From contig JBHGNT010000009.1 in assembly GCA_043228905.1 (NCBI GenBank), positions 19,530,001-19,594,000 of the forward strand: DNA of 64,000 nt, in the 5' to 3' direction. This stretch comes from Azolla caroliniana. Lineage: Eukaryota; Polypodiophyta. The position numbers and the translations under genes were made by a program. Positions 21,705 to 33,396 of this stretch are shown piece after piece (position 1 is the first letter of the stretch; each line of letters starts with the position of its first letter). A model generated the notes under the pieces. The model was given only the letters and a program-made list of their open reading frames with translations, ran no database searches and was not told the DNA's origin.

Positions 21705-22939
21705 CATTCCTTCCTCTACAATTTGCCGATGGAGACCAAATTCTTCGTGATAGTTGGTACATGCAAGAAATTTTTAATATAAGTTTGCTTACCTTCTTCT
21801 CCGAACGGAACATTGCCGATGTGCCGAATCGGGTGCGTAGTGTCGTCTCCAGTTTCGACCAAGCCGGGTCGGTCCGGCTCTCAAAGTTCTTGGAACCATT
21901 CTTGATGCGACGTCATATGGTTCGAGGCACCGGAATCGACGAACCATACGTCTTCCGGACCGGAGGCATTAGTAGAAGTAGAGGCCGACATAGAATTCGC
22001 TCTCTGTCTCATCACGAACATTCCGCCGCAATCGTCATAGTCAAAGTTGATGGCGTAGTTGGTGAGTTGTCGGCTAGTGGAAGCCGACTCGCGTATCTAC
22101 TTACGGCATTCGTCTTCGTGGTTACCGATTTTTCCATAATATCCACATTCGACCGAGCTTTATCGGTTCGGACCAGAATGGAAACTCCCCCTTCTTTCGA
22201 AGGTTCCTCGATGGCTTCCGTCTTGATGCCGAAATTGCGAGTTGTTTTCATAAGTTGGGCCTCGTCCGCCTTGTCCTTGGCCGAATCGGCCTCTTCTTGC
22301 ACGGCCACGTCCTCTTCCTTCATCCGAATGCATGTAGAGCATGTGGCCTTCCAAGGCGTTGCTCCTCATTCGAACATGGTTTTCTTCGACCAACAACATA
22401 GATTGAAGATCGAAGGAGGGTGGATTCTCCCATGCTAGTACGGCGGTCCGCATCGCGTCGAATCGTGGTGCAAGGCCGCCAAGGCATATTTGCACAATCT
22501 CATCATCGTCCACATTGACGCTTATCGAGCCAAGGGAGTCACAAATCTCCTTGATCTTCAAGGTGTAGCTTTTGATGGACATATCCCTTTGTTGGATGTT
22601 GTTCAACTCTTGGCGGAGTTGAAGCTTTCTCGTGGTAGTGTTGGCGGTGAAAATCTTTTGTAGATTCTCCCACGCTTCCTTCGGCGTCTCGGCTTCTCGA
22701 ATGTACCCGATCATGTGGTCATGAACACATGTCGCCAAGCAATACATCACTTGGCTTGACGCTTGCTCCCACGTTGCATAGTCGACATCTTCTGGGTTGG
22801 GTCGGTTTTCTTGCGCTCCCTTGATGTAACCCCAATAGCCTTGGCCGACAAGGTATTGGTGCATCTCGTACTCCCAAGATGCGAAGTTGTTTCGGTCCAA
22901 CTTTTCGCTAGGGAGAGCGCTCCCCATTTGAGTATTCAT
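21705..22939 (-). pseudogene. copia-B gag and protease
   Basis: Gag from ATG 22939 to 22160: MNTQMGSALPSEKLDRNNF, GQGYWGYIKG, KEAWENLQKIF, DDDEIVQICLGGL, an RGRGRARRGR-rich tail and FERRGSFHSG; a UBN2-type gag. No intact zinc knuckle is visible. In a shifted frame about 21960-21880 follows the protease motif WFVDSGASNHMTS, and the frame reaches the Tat-type insertion at 21705. This is the 5' half of the same element whose integrase and RT lie at 11570-14697. Confidence 0.88.
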
Positions 22940-23094
22940 TGTCGATTAAGCTTCCTTTCTTCGTTTCCTTCTCTCTCGAAAACGAGCTATGTAGTCGTAC
23001 TACGATAGCGATGAGCTGGTTCTTCTTGAACATTGGTGTAGAGCACAACACACGATCATGATGAGGCGAGTGGGCTAGATCGAGCTACCAAATC

Positions 23095-23106
23095 GCTCTG
23101 GTACCA
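23095..23106 (-). other. copia-B primer-binding site
   Basis: The minus strand reads TGGTACCAGAGC immediately next to the 5' LTR, one base different from the usual initiator tRNA-Met site TGGTATCAGAGC. Confidence 0.85.
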
Positions 23107-23448
23107 TGTAAAGAATCGTGTATGATTCTTGTGTAGCGGAAGAGATGTGTGTTAAGTGTATGTGTGAGAGGAATTAGAGGAGAGATGAGAGAACACAAGA
23201 TAGATAGAAAAAGGAATACTCAAGAAGAAGAAGATGTATATTTCACAAGTAGAATGGATATACAAAATTGTAGCATTACAAGGAGTCGCAGCCAACTTGA
23301 TATGAAGTATGAGGAGGGTGCTTTATATAGAGTCACCCTCTCTCTTCATTAACTTACAACAACCACTCTCTCTCTTGGGGAATGTGAAGACTCATAGTCA
23401 TGGGGAATATGTAACACATTAGTTATGTGTAGAGAGTAGTGGTGTGAC
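23107..23448 (-). mobile_element. copia-B 5' LTR, first part
   Basis: Starts TGTAAAGAATCG and is interrupted at GTGAC by the chromovirus. The remainder resumes at 29299. Joined length is 418 bp. Confidence 0.93.
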
Positions 23449-24045
23449 TGTCATGATATGGTAAGACTCGAACCCATGACCTTATGCTACATGGGTCGAG
23501 CTCTTAGCATTAGACTATGAATTGTAATTTGTAAGATATTATTTTCATTTATACTTTATCATAGAAAATTGATGTATATTCCAGATCTCTCTAGAACATT
23601 CTAGAAGCTTCAAGATTATTCCTAAAAACATTATAAAAGAGGCACAAGGCATTGTTTTGAACCAAATTGGTTCAACGCCAGTCTTAAGCCTCTTAGCCAC
23701 TTTGTACTTATCTTTCACATAATATATTAGCTGTTGTCATCATCTTTCTCTCTCTCTCATTCTCACTATCTCTCTCTCTCTCTACTCAAGAACTTTCTTA
23801 GCTTAAGCTATTTTCTTTTATTTTAGTTTTGATGATTGGATAAACGCTCATTTTTGTTGTAACCCAATTGTCTCATGGGCCAAATTTGGCCTTAGAAGAC
23901 GTTAATATATCTTTCTTTCTTTCTTTCTTTCTCTCCTCTTCTCTCTTTTTCTCTCGGGAATCTTACGCAGTCCCATCCTCTTAGTACTAATAGTACTTCT
24001 CTTCTCTAGTACTAATTCTCTCTCTGTTTAGTACTATTCCTAACA
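23449..24045 (+). mobile_element. chromovirus 5' LTR
   Basis: 597 bp, TGTCATGATATGG...ATTCCTAACA. Longer than the 3' LTR (444 bp) because of a 150-bp insertion at about 23783-23932. Target duplication GTGAC at 23444-23448 and 29294-29298. Its first 70 bp contain a tRNA-like sequence on the minus strand. Confidence 0.95.
23783..23932 (+). mobile_element. truncated LINE-like 3' tail inside the LTR
   Basis: About 150 bp absent from the other two LTRs of this family (28850-29293, 59884-60328). It ends GAAGACGTTAATATAT followed by (CTTT)n and resembles the 3' end at 9100-9172 (GAAGACGATAATATAAT then (CTAT)n). Most likely a 5'-truncated insertion into the CT microsatellite. Confidence 0.6.
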
Positions 24046-24114
24046 GTTTGAACCAATTTTCTTCCTCAAGTCTACTTGTCGTTTTCCCTCCTCCTCCTAT
24101 CCTTTTTCTATATT

Positions 24115-25248
24115 ATGGCTACTGTTAACGCCCAAGAATATCAATCCGTTTTCTCTGAGCTACAGTGTCTAAAAGAAAAGTTTGTTGCCCTGGAACAAGA
24201 AAAGCAACGGTTGATAGGGGATCTGCAACAAATTACTTTAGGAAAACAACAAACGCAACAACAACATGGGGAGTTAGCGTTACGAGTACAACAACTCGAA
24301 GCATCGTTGCAACAACAAGGATCAAGTCCCCAAGGATTTCATAAAGAGCCCAAGATTGGACTTCCTGTGAAATTTGATGGAGCGCGATCGCAATTCCGGG
24401 GATTCCTTAATCAAGTACGCTTAGTCATCCAGATGCATCCTTCCCAATATCCCACTGATGCATCTCGAGTCGGCCTAATAGGCACGTTACTTAGCGGCTC
24501 AACCTTGGCATGGTTCGCTCCGCTTCTAGAAAAACAATCACCCTTGCTTAATAACTTTGAAGATTTTATTAGTGAGTTTAAAGCTTGCTTTGGAGATATC
24601 GACAACATGAGGACGGCGATCAACAAAATCTGAAGATTGTGTCAAGGCGATCGTCCAGCCTCTGCCTACGCGGCGAATTTCCGTCTACTCGCCTCAGATA
24701 TCCCTTGGGATGATCAGGCCCTCGTGGAGAAGTTTTGCTAAGGCTTGCGCAATGATGTCAAAGACTTGCTTTTAACCTTCCCCAAAGAAACAAAGTCTCT
24801 TACGGAGGCAATCAGTCGAGCGGTCTGATGCGACAACCGCCTTTTCGAACAGCGTTCGGAACGTCAGTTACAACTACCACGCTCTCGGCCAGAACCCACA
24901 TACGCTTCAGTCACGGCTAAACCGTTTGCACGCGACGTACCTCAAGCCAATATTCTGACACCGATGGAGATCGACACCATGCGTCGACGCGGCCCATTAT
25001 CGGAAGAAGAAAAGCAACGACGACGTGCCAATCGATTATGTCTTTATTGCGGTGGACCAGGGCATATCGCCATCAATTGTCCCCATAGGCCAAGAAGACA
25101 GGTAAATCAAATCGTCGCTTGTACTAAACCCGAGTCAATTCTTCCCTTCGGAGTGTCTGATAGTATTAATAGTACGAATAGAGTGTCCGATAGTATTCAC
25201 AGTACTAATAGCCCAAGTATCTCAAACAAATTTGAAATCCTTAGTTAA
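24115..25248 (+). pseudogene. chromovirus gag with three nonsense codons
   Basis: One frame of 377 codons, from ATG at 24115 to TAA at 25246, broken by in-frame stops at 24631 (TGA), 24739 (TAA) and 24826 (TGA). Residues about 20-70 form a Gln-rich coiled coil; the capsid core follows (KFDGARSQFRGFLNQVRL, ASRVGLIGTLLSG, WFAPLLEKQSPLL). Near the end is a zinc knuckle, CLYCGGPGHIAINC. Each stop is one C-to-T change from CGA or CAA. The frame is otherwise preserved, so the insertion is not very old. Confidence 0.9.
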
Positions 25249-28200
25249 TTAGATGAAGAGTTAAACGATTGAGTCCAGCCAAAATAGGAGCCATTTGGTT
25301 GGACAGCAGCCCTAGATCTCTACAACCCATTAGTGGTTCCATTCCTTCCAAACAAGTTAGCAAAGTGTTCCTAGCCCAAGTCATTGTTAGTACTAAAAGT
25401 ACTCCCCCAGTACCCATCCTAACACTTTTAGATTCCGGAGCTAATTCCTGTTTCATGGATCGAAATTTTGCCCAAGCTTCTCAGATATCCTTAAGAAAAC
25501 TTCCTTGTCCTGGATCTGTAGTAGTCATTGATGGTCGTCCCATTGCTTCCGGGAATATTGTAGAAGAATCAGAACCCATTCAAGTTGTCCTAGGTAGTTT
25601 TGTGTGTGTAGTATCATTTAATATAATTAGTAATCCAGAGCATCCCATTGTCCTAGGATTACCTTGGTTTGAATTACATAATCCAGCCATAGATTGGAGA
25701 ACAAGAGAAGTCTGATATCGACAACCCCAAGAATCTACTCACCGAGTTTCGACCATTTCACTCCATCAATTACACGATGAAGGACACAAGGAGGCAATGT
25801 TCCTATTTGCAATATCAGTACATCATTCCAGCACTATTCAGAAGGAATCCTCAGCACAACTTCTGGCAAAATATCATCCTTATGCCGATGTATTTGCAAG
25901 GTAAAAGTCGGTACCCTTCCTCATCACCGTCCCTATGACTGTCCCATCGATTTACAACCAGGAACCGAGCCACCATGGGGACCAATTTACAACTTGTCAC
26001 CCACCAAGTTAGAAGTCCTTCGAGCCTACATAGAGGAGAACTTGGCAAGCGGGTGCATCCGTCATTCGAAATCTCTGGCCGGTGCACCCATCTTCTTTGT
26101 CAAGAAGAAAGATGGCTCACTTCGTCTCGTCGTTGATTACCGCAGATTGAATAAGGTCACAATCTGGAATAGGTATGCACTTCCTCTTATATCCAGTCTT
26201 TTAGAGCGAGTTAATGGTGCCAAGTTTTTTTACCAAAATCGATCTACGAGGAGCGTATAACCTCGTGCGGATCCGACCGGGAGATGAATGGAAGACCACC
26301 TTTCGCACGCGGTATGGACATTTCGAGTATACTGTTATGCCGTTCGGCCTAACCAATGCACCCGCAGTCTTCCAACACATGGCAAATGATATATTAAGAG
26401 ACCTCTTGGATATCTGTTTGATCATCTATCTGGATGATGTATTGATTTATTCGAAGACCCAAGAAGAGCACGATTCTCATGTACTATTAGTACTAAAGCG
26501 AGTCCGCGAGAATGGTCTTTATGCCAGGCTAGAAAAATGTAGCTTTGACTGCAAGCAAGTGGAATTTCTAGGCTACGTCATCTCCTCAAAGGGCATCGCC
26601 ATGGATCTAGCTAAAGTCCAAACTGTACTAGAGTGGCAAATTCCACAGTCGGTAGGAGATGTACAATGTTTTCTAGGTTTTGCTAACTTCTACTGTAAGT
26701 TTATACATGATTACTCAAAGATTATTTTACCTCTCACACAACTTACGAAGAAAGGACAAGCAGTTCTTTGGTCCAATGAAGCAGATATGGATTTTCGGCA
26801 TCTTAGGAAAGCCTTTACATCAGCATTGATTCTAGCTCATGTGGATACAAGCAAACCATTCATCATGGAGGCTGACGCAACAGATTTCGCCCTCGATAGC
26901 ATCCTTTCTCAACAAAGAGATAAAGAAGAGTTACATCCTGTGGATTTCCATTCGCGCAAATTCGATGTCATGGAAATCAACTACGAAATACATGACAAGG
27001 AGTTATTAGCCATCGTGGATTCATTTGTGCAATGGCGGCATTTCTTAGAGGGCTCTCCACATCAAGTCATTGTCTTTAGTGATCATAAAAATCTTACTTA
27101 TTTCCAGAACGCTCGCGTACTAAATCGACGGCAAGCTCGGTGGGCTTAATTCCTCAAGCGTTTTGACTTCAAAATCACATATCGACCGGGGAAGCAGCAA
27201 GGAAAAGCAGATGCACTATCACGGCGTTCATATCTTGCACCTCATCCTGGTGATCCAGCATTTGATAATCAAAAGCAAGTAATCTTGGGACCAGCACGAT
27301 TGCACACAACGCGGATTTTTCACACCCCGATGGATTCACGGATTACCGATGACATACGTGCAAACTTGAAGACGGATAGTTTTGCTCAAGACATCCTGAC
27401 GCACATTGATACTTCTCGGGCATCCTGTTCTCAGTCTCAACAACTAGGTATTGACTACCGACAATTCGAATATCATGATGGTTTGTTATTCTTTAAAAAG
27501 CGCGTATATGTCCCTGATTGCTCTTGTCGCCTTCAAATCGTCCAGAATTGTCCCGACACCCATATAGCGGGACATTTCGGTAGTACTAAGACGTTGGATC
27601 TAGTGCAGCGATGTTTTTGGTGGCCCCACATGCGCCGTTTTGTCGACGACTACGTTCGGACCTGTGATGCTTACTGTCGAGCAAAGATGCCACGACACCA
27701 TCCATATGGCTTGTTGGAACCCTTACCGATTCCAAGTCCGTGGCAATCTATTTGTCTTGATTTTATCACCGATCTCCCGGTCTCGAACGGGTTCGATGCT
27801 ATCTTAACCGTCGTCGACTGATATACGAAGATGGCACATTTTGTGTCGTGTACTAAGGCCATCACTAGCGAGGAAACCGCCGCCCTCATCATGCGTGAGG
27901 TATTTCGGCATCACGGCCTCCCAGACAGTATCATCAGTGACCGGGAACCTCAATTCGTCTCCAAATTTTGGCAACGTCTCTTAAAGATGCTCAAGGTCTC
28001 TTGCAACCTCTCCTCCGGCTACCATCCCCAAACCGATGGGCAGGCGGAATGAACAAACCAAACACTAGAACAATATCTCCGGTGTTTCCTGAGTTATCAA
28101 CAGGACGATTGGGCTGAGATTCTCCACTTTGCGGAGTTTGTGTATAATAATGTTATTCACTCCTCGACTCGGATCTCCCCATTTTTCTCTTATACCGGTT

Positions 28201-28839
28201 TTCATCTTCATTGGTCGGTGATCGACACCCCGGAGCTACCTACCAACCCTCGTGCCGAGGATCATTTGGAGAGGCTACGCAAGATCCAGATGGATCTCTC
28301 TACTCACCTTCGTCATGCTCAACACACAGAGAAGACTTACGCGGATCGTCATTGGATTCCCTACTCTTTTGCCATCGGAGATCGAGTATGGCTCTTACGT
28401 CGTCACATCAAGACTACTCGACCGTGCAACAAGTTGGATTATCGACGACTCGGTCCTTTCCGTATTACGGGTAAGGTTAATGATGTCACATTCCGCCTTG
28501 ATCTCCCTCCGCAACTTCAGATACATCCAGTTTTCCATTGTTCTCTTCTTGAACCTTTTAAAGCAAACACCATTCCCGATGGTGTTACACCACCGTCGCC
28601 CCCGCTGGAGTTGGACGTCGGCCCTGAGTATGAAGTTGTTGCCATCCTCGATTCCAAACTTGTTCACAACAAACTTTATTATTTGGTCGATTGGCTCAGT
28701 TATAGTCCGAGCGAACGTACTTGGGAACTTGTCGAGCATGTTGCCAATGCTCAAGATCTTCTTGTTGATTTCCACCGAAAGTATCCAGACAAACCCGGTC
28801 CGCAATCAGCGCCGACTCGTTCCACTCGTCATCTTTAAG
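25249..28839 (+). pseudogene. chromovirus pol with C-terminal chromodomain
   Basis: Protease LLDSGANSCFMD (about 25430); RT start [13 protein letters not shown] (26120), a one-base expansion of a T run at 26223-26229 shifting the frame, then [15 protein letters not shown], active site LIIYLDDVLIYS (about 26430) and RNase H; integrase HHCC finger and LDFITDLP, IISDREPQF, GYHPQTDGQAE. Stops at 27147 (TAA), 27819 (TGA) and 28050 (TGA) are sense codons in the copy at 58016-59871. The C-terminus (about 28615-28800: GPEYEVVAILDSKL, YYLVDWLSYSPSERTWELVEH) is a chromodomain, which in chromoviruses guides integration to chromatin. Ends at TAA 28837. Dead, but an unambiguous chromovirus. Confidence 0.93.
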
Positions 28840-28849
28840 GGGGAGATAG
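28836..28849 (+). other. chromovirus polypurine tract
   Basis: TTAAGGGGGAGATAG-type purine run directly before the 3' LTR, overlapping the pol stop codon. Confidence 0.85.
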
Positions 28850-29293
28850 TGTCATGATATAGCAAGACTCGAACCCATGACCTTATGCTACATGGGTCGA
28901 GCTCTTACCATTAGACTATGAATTGTAATTTGTAGAATATTATTTTCATTTATACTTTATCATAGAAAATTGATGTATATTCCAAATCTCTCTAGAACAT
29001 TCTAGAAGCTTCAGGATTATTCCTAAAAACATTATAAAAGAGGCACAAGGCATTGTTTTGAACCAAATTGGTTCAACGCCAGTCTTAAGCCTCTTAGCCA
29101 CTTTGTACTTATCTTTCACATAATATATTAGTTGTTGTCATCATCTCTCTCTCTCTCTCATTCTCGTTATCTCTCTCTCTCTCCTCTTCTCTCTTCCTCT
29201 CTCGGGAATTTTACGTAGTCCCGTCCTCTTAGTACTAATAGTACTTCTCTTCTCTAGTACTAATTCTCTCTCTGTTTAGTACTATTCCTAACA
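28850..29293 (+). mobile_element. chromovirus 3' LTR
   Basis: 444 bp, TGTCATGATATAG...CCTAACA, followed by the duplication GTGAC. Differs from the 5' LTR at scattered sites and lacks the 150-bp insertion. Confidence 0.95.
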
Positions 29294-29298
29294 GTGAC

Positions 29299-29374
29299 TC
29301 TTGACCTTTGAGTAATCATGGATTCTCAAAAGGTGTGTTCACGCATTGCACTATGTTGAGCTTGATTCTCAACA
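29299..29374 (-). mobile_element. copia-B 5' LTR, second part
   Basis: Continues 23107-23448 after the chromovirus and ends GATTCTCAACA. The next bases AATGT should be the target duplication partner of AATTT at 11319-11323. Confidence 0.92.
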
Positions 29375-30144
29375 AATGTGTCGAAGAAGTTGCCATTAGG
29401 AATGTTGTCATTATGCTTTTGCATCTGGGCATATCCCTTTGCAACAAGTCTTGGTTTATGTCTACTAACATTTCCATTTGAATCATGCTTTGTTTTGTAG
29501 ACCCATTTGCAACCTACAACATTTTTTCCTTTTGGTAACTTTACCAAATCCCATGTTCTGTTTTCAGCCAATGCATCTATTTCTTCTTGCATTGCATTCA
29601 CCCATTTCTTATCAGATTTTGCTTCATCAAAATTATTTGGATCAGGGATTTGTACCACTTTAGGCATGTATGCATAATGCATAGCCATATATGTGTCATA
29701 ACCAAATCTTTCAACAATCTTTTTCTCTCTATCTTATCTTCTCAGTTTCTTATTTGCATCTTTCATTGTTTTTTCCATACGAGGGATTTTCAAGGCTCGT
29801 ATACCAAGCTCATCATTCAATGATGTATTTGAATCTACATCTTCCATGTTTCTAGACCCATCATCAAGCATTTCATATTCTGGCATCTTCTATTTTCCCT
29901 TTTTATCATCATATTTTTTGGTTCTTGCATTTTTTCCACTCCATGCATTAGATTCAGATTTACTACATGAGCTTCCAAATGGTCAAGTACATTCTATTTA
30001 TGTGGAACTTTGCTATCCAACATTGTTTCCATTTCCTTGGGAATCTCTTCCATTTTTAGATTTTTCTCTATCTTCATTTTCACAGTCTTCATCAATTTCT
30101 ACATTTCCTTTTGGGTTGTACCAGCTGCCCAACTCATCAAATAT
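29375..30144 (-). pseudogene. copia-C RT start and linker
   Basis: Minus-strand copia protein: linker FDELGSWYNPKGNVEIDED at the right, then [47 protein letters not shown] and NGNFFDTF, where the frame ends exactly at the copia-B LTR. The rest of RT and RNase H is missing. Frameshift and stop damage between 29690 and 29900. Confidence 0.85.
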
Positions 30145-31048
30145 TGATAGGAACTGCACGCTCCCTATGCACAATGCTCGGCCACAACCAAGCTTAGAAT
30201 CATACACAAAAAACGGGAAATGAAACACACGACACAAAGGCGAGAAGAGTACATAGGATGTTTAACGTGGAAAACCCTGAGAGGGAAAAACCACGGGAGT
30301 CCACAGACTCCAAACTATCAGTATATAAGAATGTACGATGGTGGAGCACCAAGGCAACGACCTCGAGCTTGCTATCTTCGCCATAGTTGGCGGTTACAAC
30401 AGAGATACGAAACCTTCGTCTCTTTCTCTCTCTCTCTCTCTCTGTACACTGTTACGCGCTCTCTCTTCTTGGACCAACAAGAATGACAACCACACTCAAT
30501 AAGTTTTCCCTAAGTCATATTTATACTAATATGACTTTTTGGCTATTTACAAATATAGCCTCGATGGACTCTCAGAAACATATTTACAAATATGTCTCTT
30601 CATCCGGTGAGCACTCCTCACCGGGCCTGCATCATCCGGCGCTTGCCGGGTACTTGCCATCCAATTCTCACCGGGTCTTCCGTTTCCGAGTACTCCTCAT
30701 CCGGTTCTCACCGGGTTTGCACCATCCAGCTCTCCGTAGCCGGGTTCTCCTCATCCGGTTCTCACCGGGTCTACACCATCTGGCTCTCCGTAGCCGGGTT
30801 CTCCTCATCCGGTTCTCACCGGGTCTGCACCATCCGGCTCTCCGTAGCCGGGTTCTCCTCATCCGGTTCTCATCGGGTCTACACCATCCAGCTCTCCGTA
30901 GCCGAGTTCTCCTCATCCGGTTCTCACCGGGTTTGCACCATCCGGCTCTCTGTAGCCGGGTACTCGTCATCCAGTTTCGGCCTCGGTCGAGTTTGCTCAT
31001 CAGCACTGTTCTTTTCCCTTCCCATCCGGAGGGACCTTTCTCCCAACA
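30145..31048 (-). mobile_element. solo LTR related to copia-A
   Basis: 904 bp, TGATAGGAACTG...CTCCCAACA, with a perfect target duplication AATAT (30140-30144 and 31049-31053). Shares with the copia-A LTR the blocks TGCTCGGCCACAACC, GGAAAACCCT, AACCACGGGAGTCC and CATCCGGAGGGACC. It sits in the copia-C integrase-RT linker; removing it and one duplication copy restores the frame NHDVIFDELGSW. Confidence 0.94.
30701..30970. repeat. 54-bp tandem repeat in the solo LTR
   Basis: Five units of 54 bp beginning CCGGTTCTCACCGGGT and containing CTCTCCGTAGCCGGG. Each unit carries two CCGG-bounded dyads. The second half of the unit resembles the 28-bp unit of copia-A. Confidence 0.92.
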
Positions 31049-32600
31049 AATATTACATCATGGTTTACCACAATCTTTTTTGTTAATGGGTTATAACGTC
31101 TATACCCTTTTTGCTCCTTCGAATATCCAACAAGAACACATTTTTCAGCTTTTGGATCAAGCTTACTTCTTACTTCAGCAGGTACATGGACATAGGCAAG
31201 GCATCCAAACACTTTTAAGTGTCCTAAACTAGGTTTCGTTCCATAGAAACATTCTTCAGGAGTTACTTCATGTACTCCAGATGTTATACATCTATTTAGA
31301 ATAAAGTTTGTTGTGTTTACAGCTTCTGCCCAGTAATACAATGGCATATTTTTTTTAGTCATCATGGCTCTTGCTATGTTCACCAGAGTTCTGTTTTTTC
31401 TCTTAGCAACTCCATTTTGCTGTGGAGTATATCTACATGTAAACTGTCTCCTTATTCCTTGATTACATAGAAAATCAAAAAATTCATCTAAGAAATATTC
31501 TCCTCCTCCATCAGATCTTAAACATTTTATTCTAATTCCAGCCTACTTTTCTACCATGCACTTAAACTTATGGAAGCAATCAAATACTTCAATTTTCTCT
31601 TTCATGAAATAAACCCATGTTTTCCTTTAGCAATCATCAATAAATGTTACATAAAACTTACATCCACTAATTGATGCATTTTTTGTTGGTCCCCATACAT
31701 TTGTATGTACCAAATCTAACAAATTTTTCCTTACATGTCTTTCATGAGGGAAAGGCAACCTGTTTTGCTTTCCATATTGACATGCTTCACATATTTTGCT
31801 CATCTCATCATCTTTCAACTCAGGCAATCTAGCCACTATATTTTTCCTTAGCATATTTTTAAAGGTTTGCATAATTATGTACCGATTCTTTTATGCCACA
31901 TTTCCGCATCTGAGATTACGCGCATTCCTTCTGCAAACATGGTTGTAATCTTTTTTGGCATATCCACATCTAACACAAACATTCTTCCTTGACATTTTCC
32001 TTTTGCAATAAGCTTTCCCCATTTCTCTTTAAAGCATCCACTTTGCTTAAACTTAACCTGCATTCCTTGCTCTACTATCTGTCCAACAGAAATCAGACTT
32101 TTTGCAAGGTTTGGAACATGCATCACATTCAACATATACTTTGTTTTTTGTTTTTCTTCCCACAATGGGATATCTCCAACATGCTCAATTGTATGAGTGG
32201 TGTTATCACCTGTTTGTACATAACCAAGAATCTCTGGTTCCCTTAAACTTTCAAACCAATTTGCATGTCCTTTCATATGATTAGATGCCCCAGAATCTAC
32301 ATACCACATAAAATATTCATTACATCTCTGTGAACATTCAGCCATTGTTGTTGTTTCATGTTGCATCACAAATGCACCATCTTTATCACAGTCTTCACTA
32401 GTTGAAGCATAATTATTTTGTTGTCTCTTCCCTCTTTTTTCATCATTTTGCTTTTTATAGCATTCAGCCTATGTATGGCCTGGTTTTCCACAATACCAAC
32501 AGCCATCATCATTCAAATAAGTTTGATTACCTCTACCTCGATTGCTCCCCCTACCTCTGATGTTGTTTCTTCCACTTACAGCCTGTTGTCTTCTTCCTCA
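31049..32600 (-). pseudogene. copia-C zinc knuckle, protease and integrase
   Basis: From the right: degraded knuckle CWYCGKPGHT with a stop before AEC (about 32475), protease WYVDSGASNHMKGH (about 32310), KSLISVGQIVEQGMQVKFK, then the integrase HHCC region CEACQYGKQNRLPFPHE (about 31780). The first catalytic Asp is changed to Asn (HTNVWGP). After a damaged middle, the end reads MNIARAMMTKKNMPLYYW, YGTKPSLGHLKVFGCLAYVHV and CVLVGYSKEQKGYRRYNP. Several stops and frameshifts; inactive. Confidence 0.88.
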
Positions 32601-32603
32601 GCC

Positions 32604-33250
32604 TCATCCAACACTAGTGTAGAGGGCTTTCCCCTTAGTCTCAGAGTTTCCTTTGTTTACATCATCCATCTGATTTCTTTCTTCCACTACAAGCATTGAA
32701 ACCAGATTTGGAAAACTTGGGATGTTATCCCTTGTGAGAATAGATGTTTTGAAGCTTTTATTTTGAGGTCCTAAGCCTCTTAAGCATATTTCCACCTTAT
32801 CATCATCTTCTACCTTCACATTAATAGAAGCAAGTGATTCATATATGCTCTTTATTTTCAGAGCATACTCATTCACTGACATCTTACCTTTTTCCAAGGT
32901 ATTTAGCTCAGTCTTCAACTGAAGCTTTCTAGCCTTTGTGTTCACTGCAAATAGTTTTACCAAACTGTCCCAAGCTTCTTTTGGAAGCATAGCATCTTGT
33001 ATGTGTCCAAGCATTGAATCCGAGATGCTAAGTGAGAACCAATGCAATACTTTCCTTGCCCCTTGATTCCAATCCTTAAATGCTTTAATCTGTGCAGCAG
33101 TTGCATTTTCCTTAGGGATCTTTAGAGCCTCTTCTAGGTCTCCTTCAATGTAGTCCCAATATCCTTTTCCCATCAATAAATTTTTCATTCTAAATTTCCA
33201 CGCAAGGAAATTGTTTTTATCTAGCTTTTTGTGACTATTTGGCTTCCATT
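32604..33250 (-). pseudogene. copia-C gag
   Basis: UBN2-type gag: KLDKNNFLAWKFRMKNLL, GKGYWDYIEGDLEEALKIP, LPKEAWDSLVKLF, VEDDDKVEICLRGLGPQNK. The likely original start (GAATGGAAGCC near 33250) is one base out of frame with the rest. The copia-B gag at 22160-22939 is a relative. Confidence 0.85.
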
Positions 33251-33384
33251 CTCAACAGTCATTCTCTCTTTCAATTAGGGCTTTTGCTACGATTAACTTC
33301 ACAGACAACTCTCTACTTCTGATCAGCAACCATAACCAAACTTCTCATATCTGTACTGCTCTAATCTTCTTTACGAGAAACTCT

Positions 33385-33396
33385 GCTCTGATACCA
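33385..33396 (-). other. copia-C primer-binding site
   Basis: The minus strand reads TGGTATCAGAGC, a perfect initiator tRNA-Met site, directly adjacent to the LTR. Confidence 0.92.

Noticed and set aside
30387-31232. 281-codon plus-strand frame with repeated RVLLIRFSPGLHHPAL units
   Set aside because: It is an antisense reading of the 54-bp LTR minisatellite, whose period is a multiple of three.
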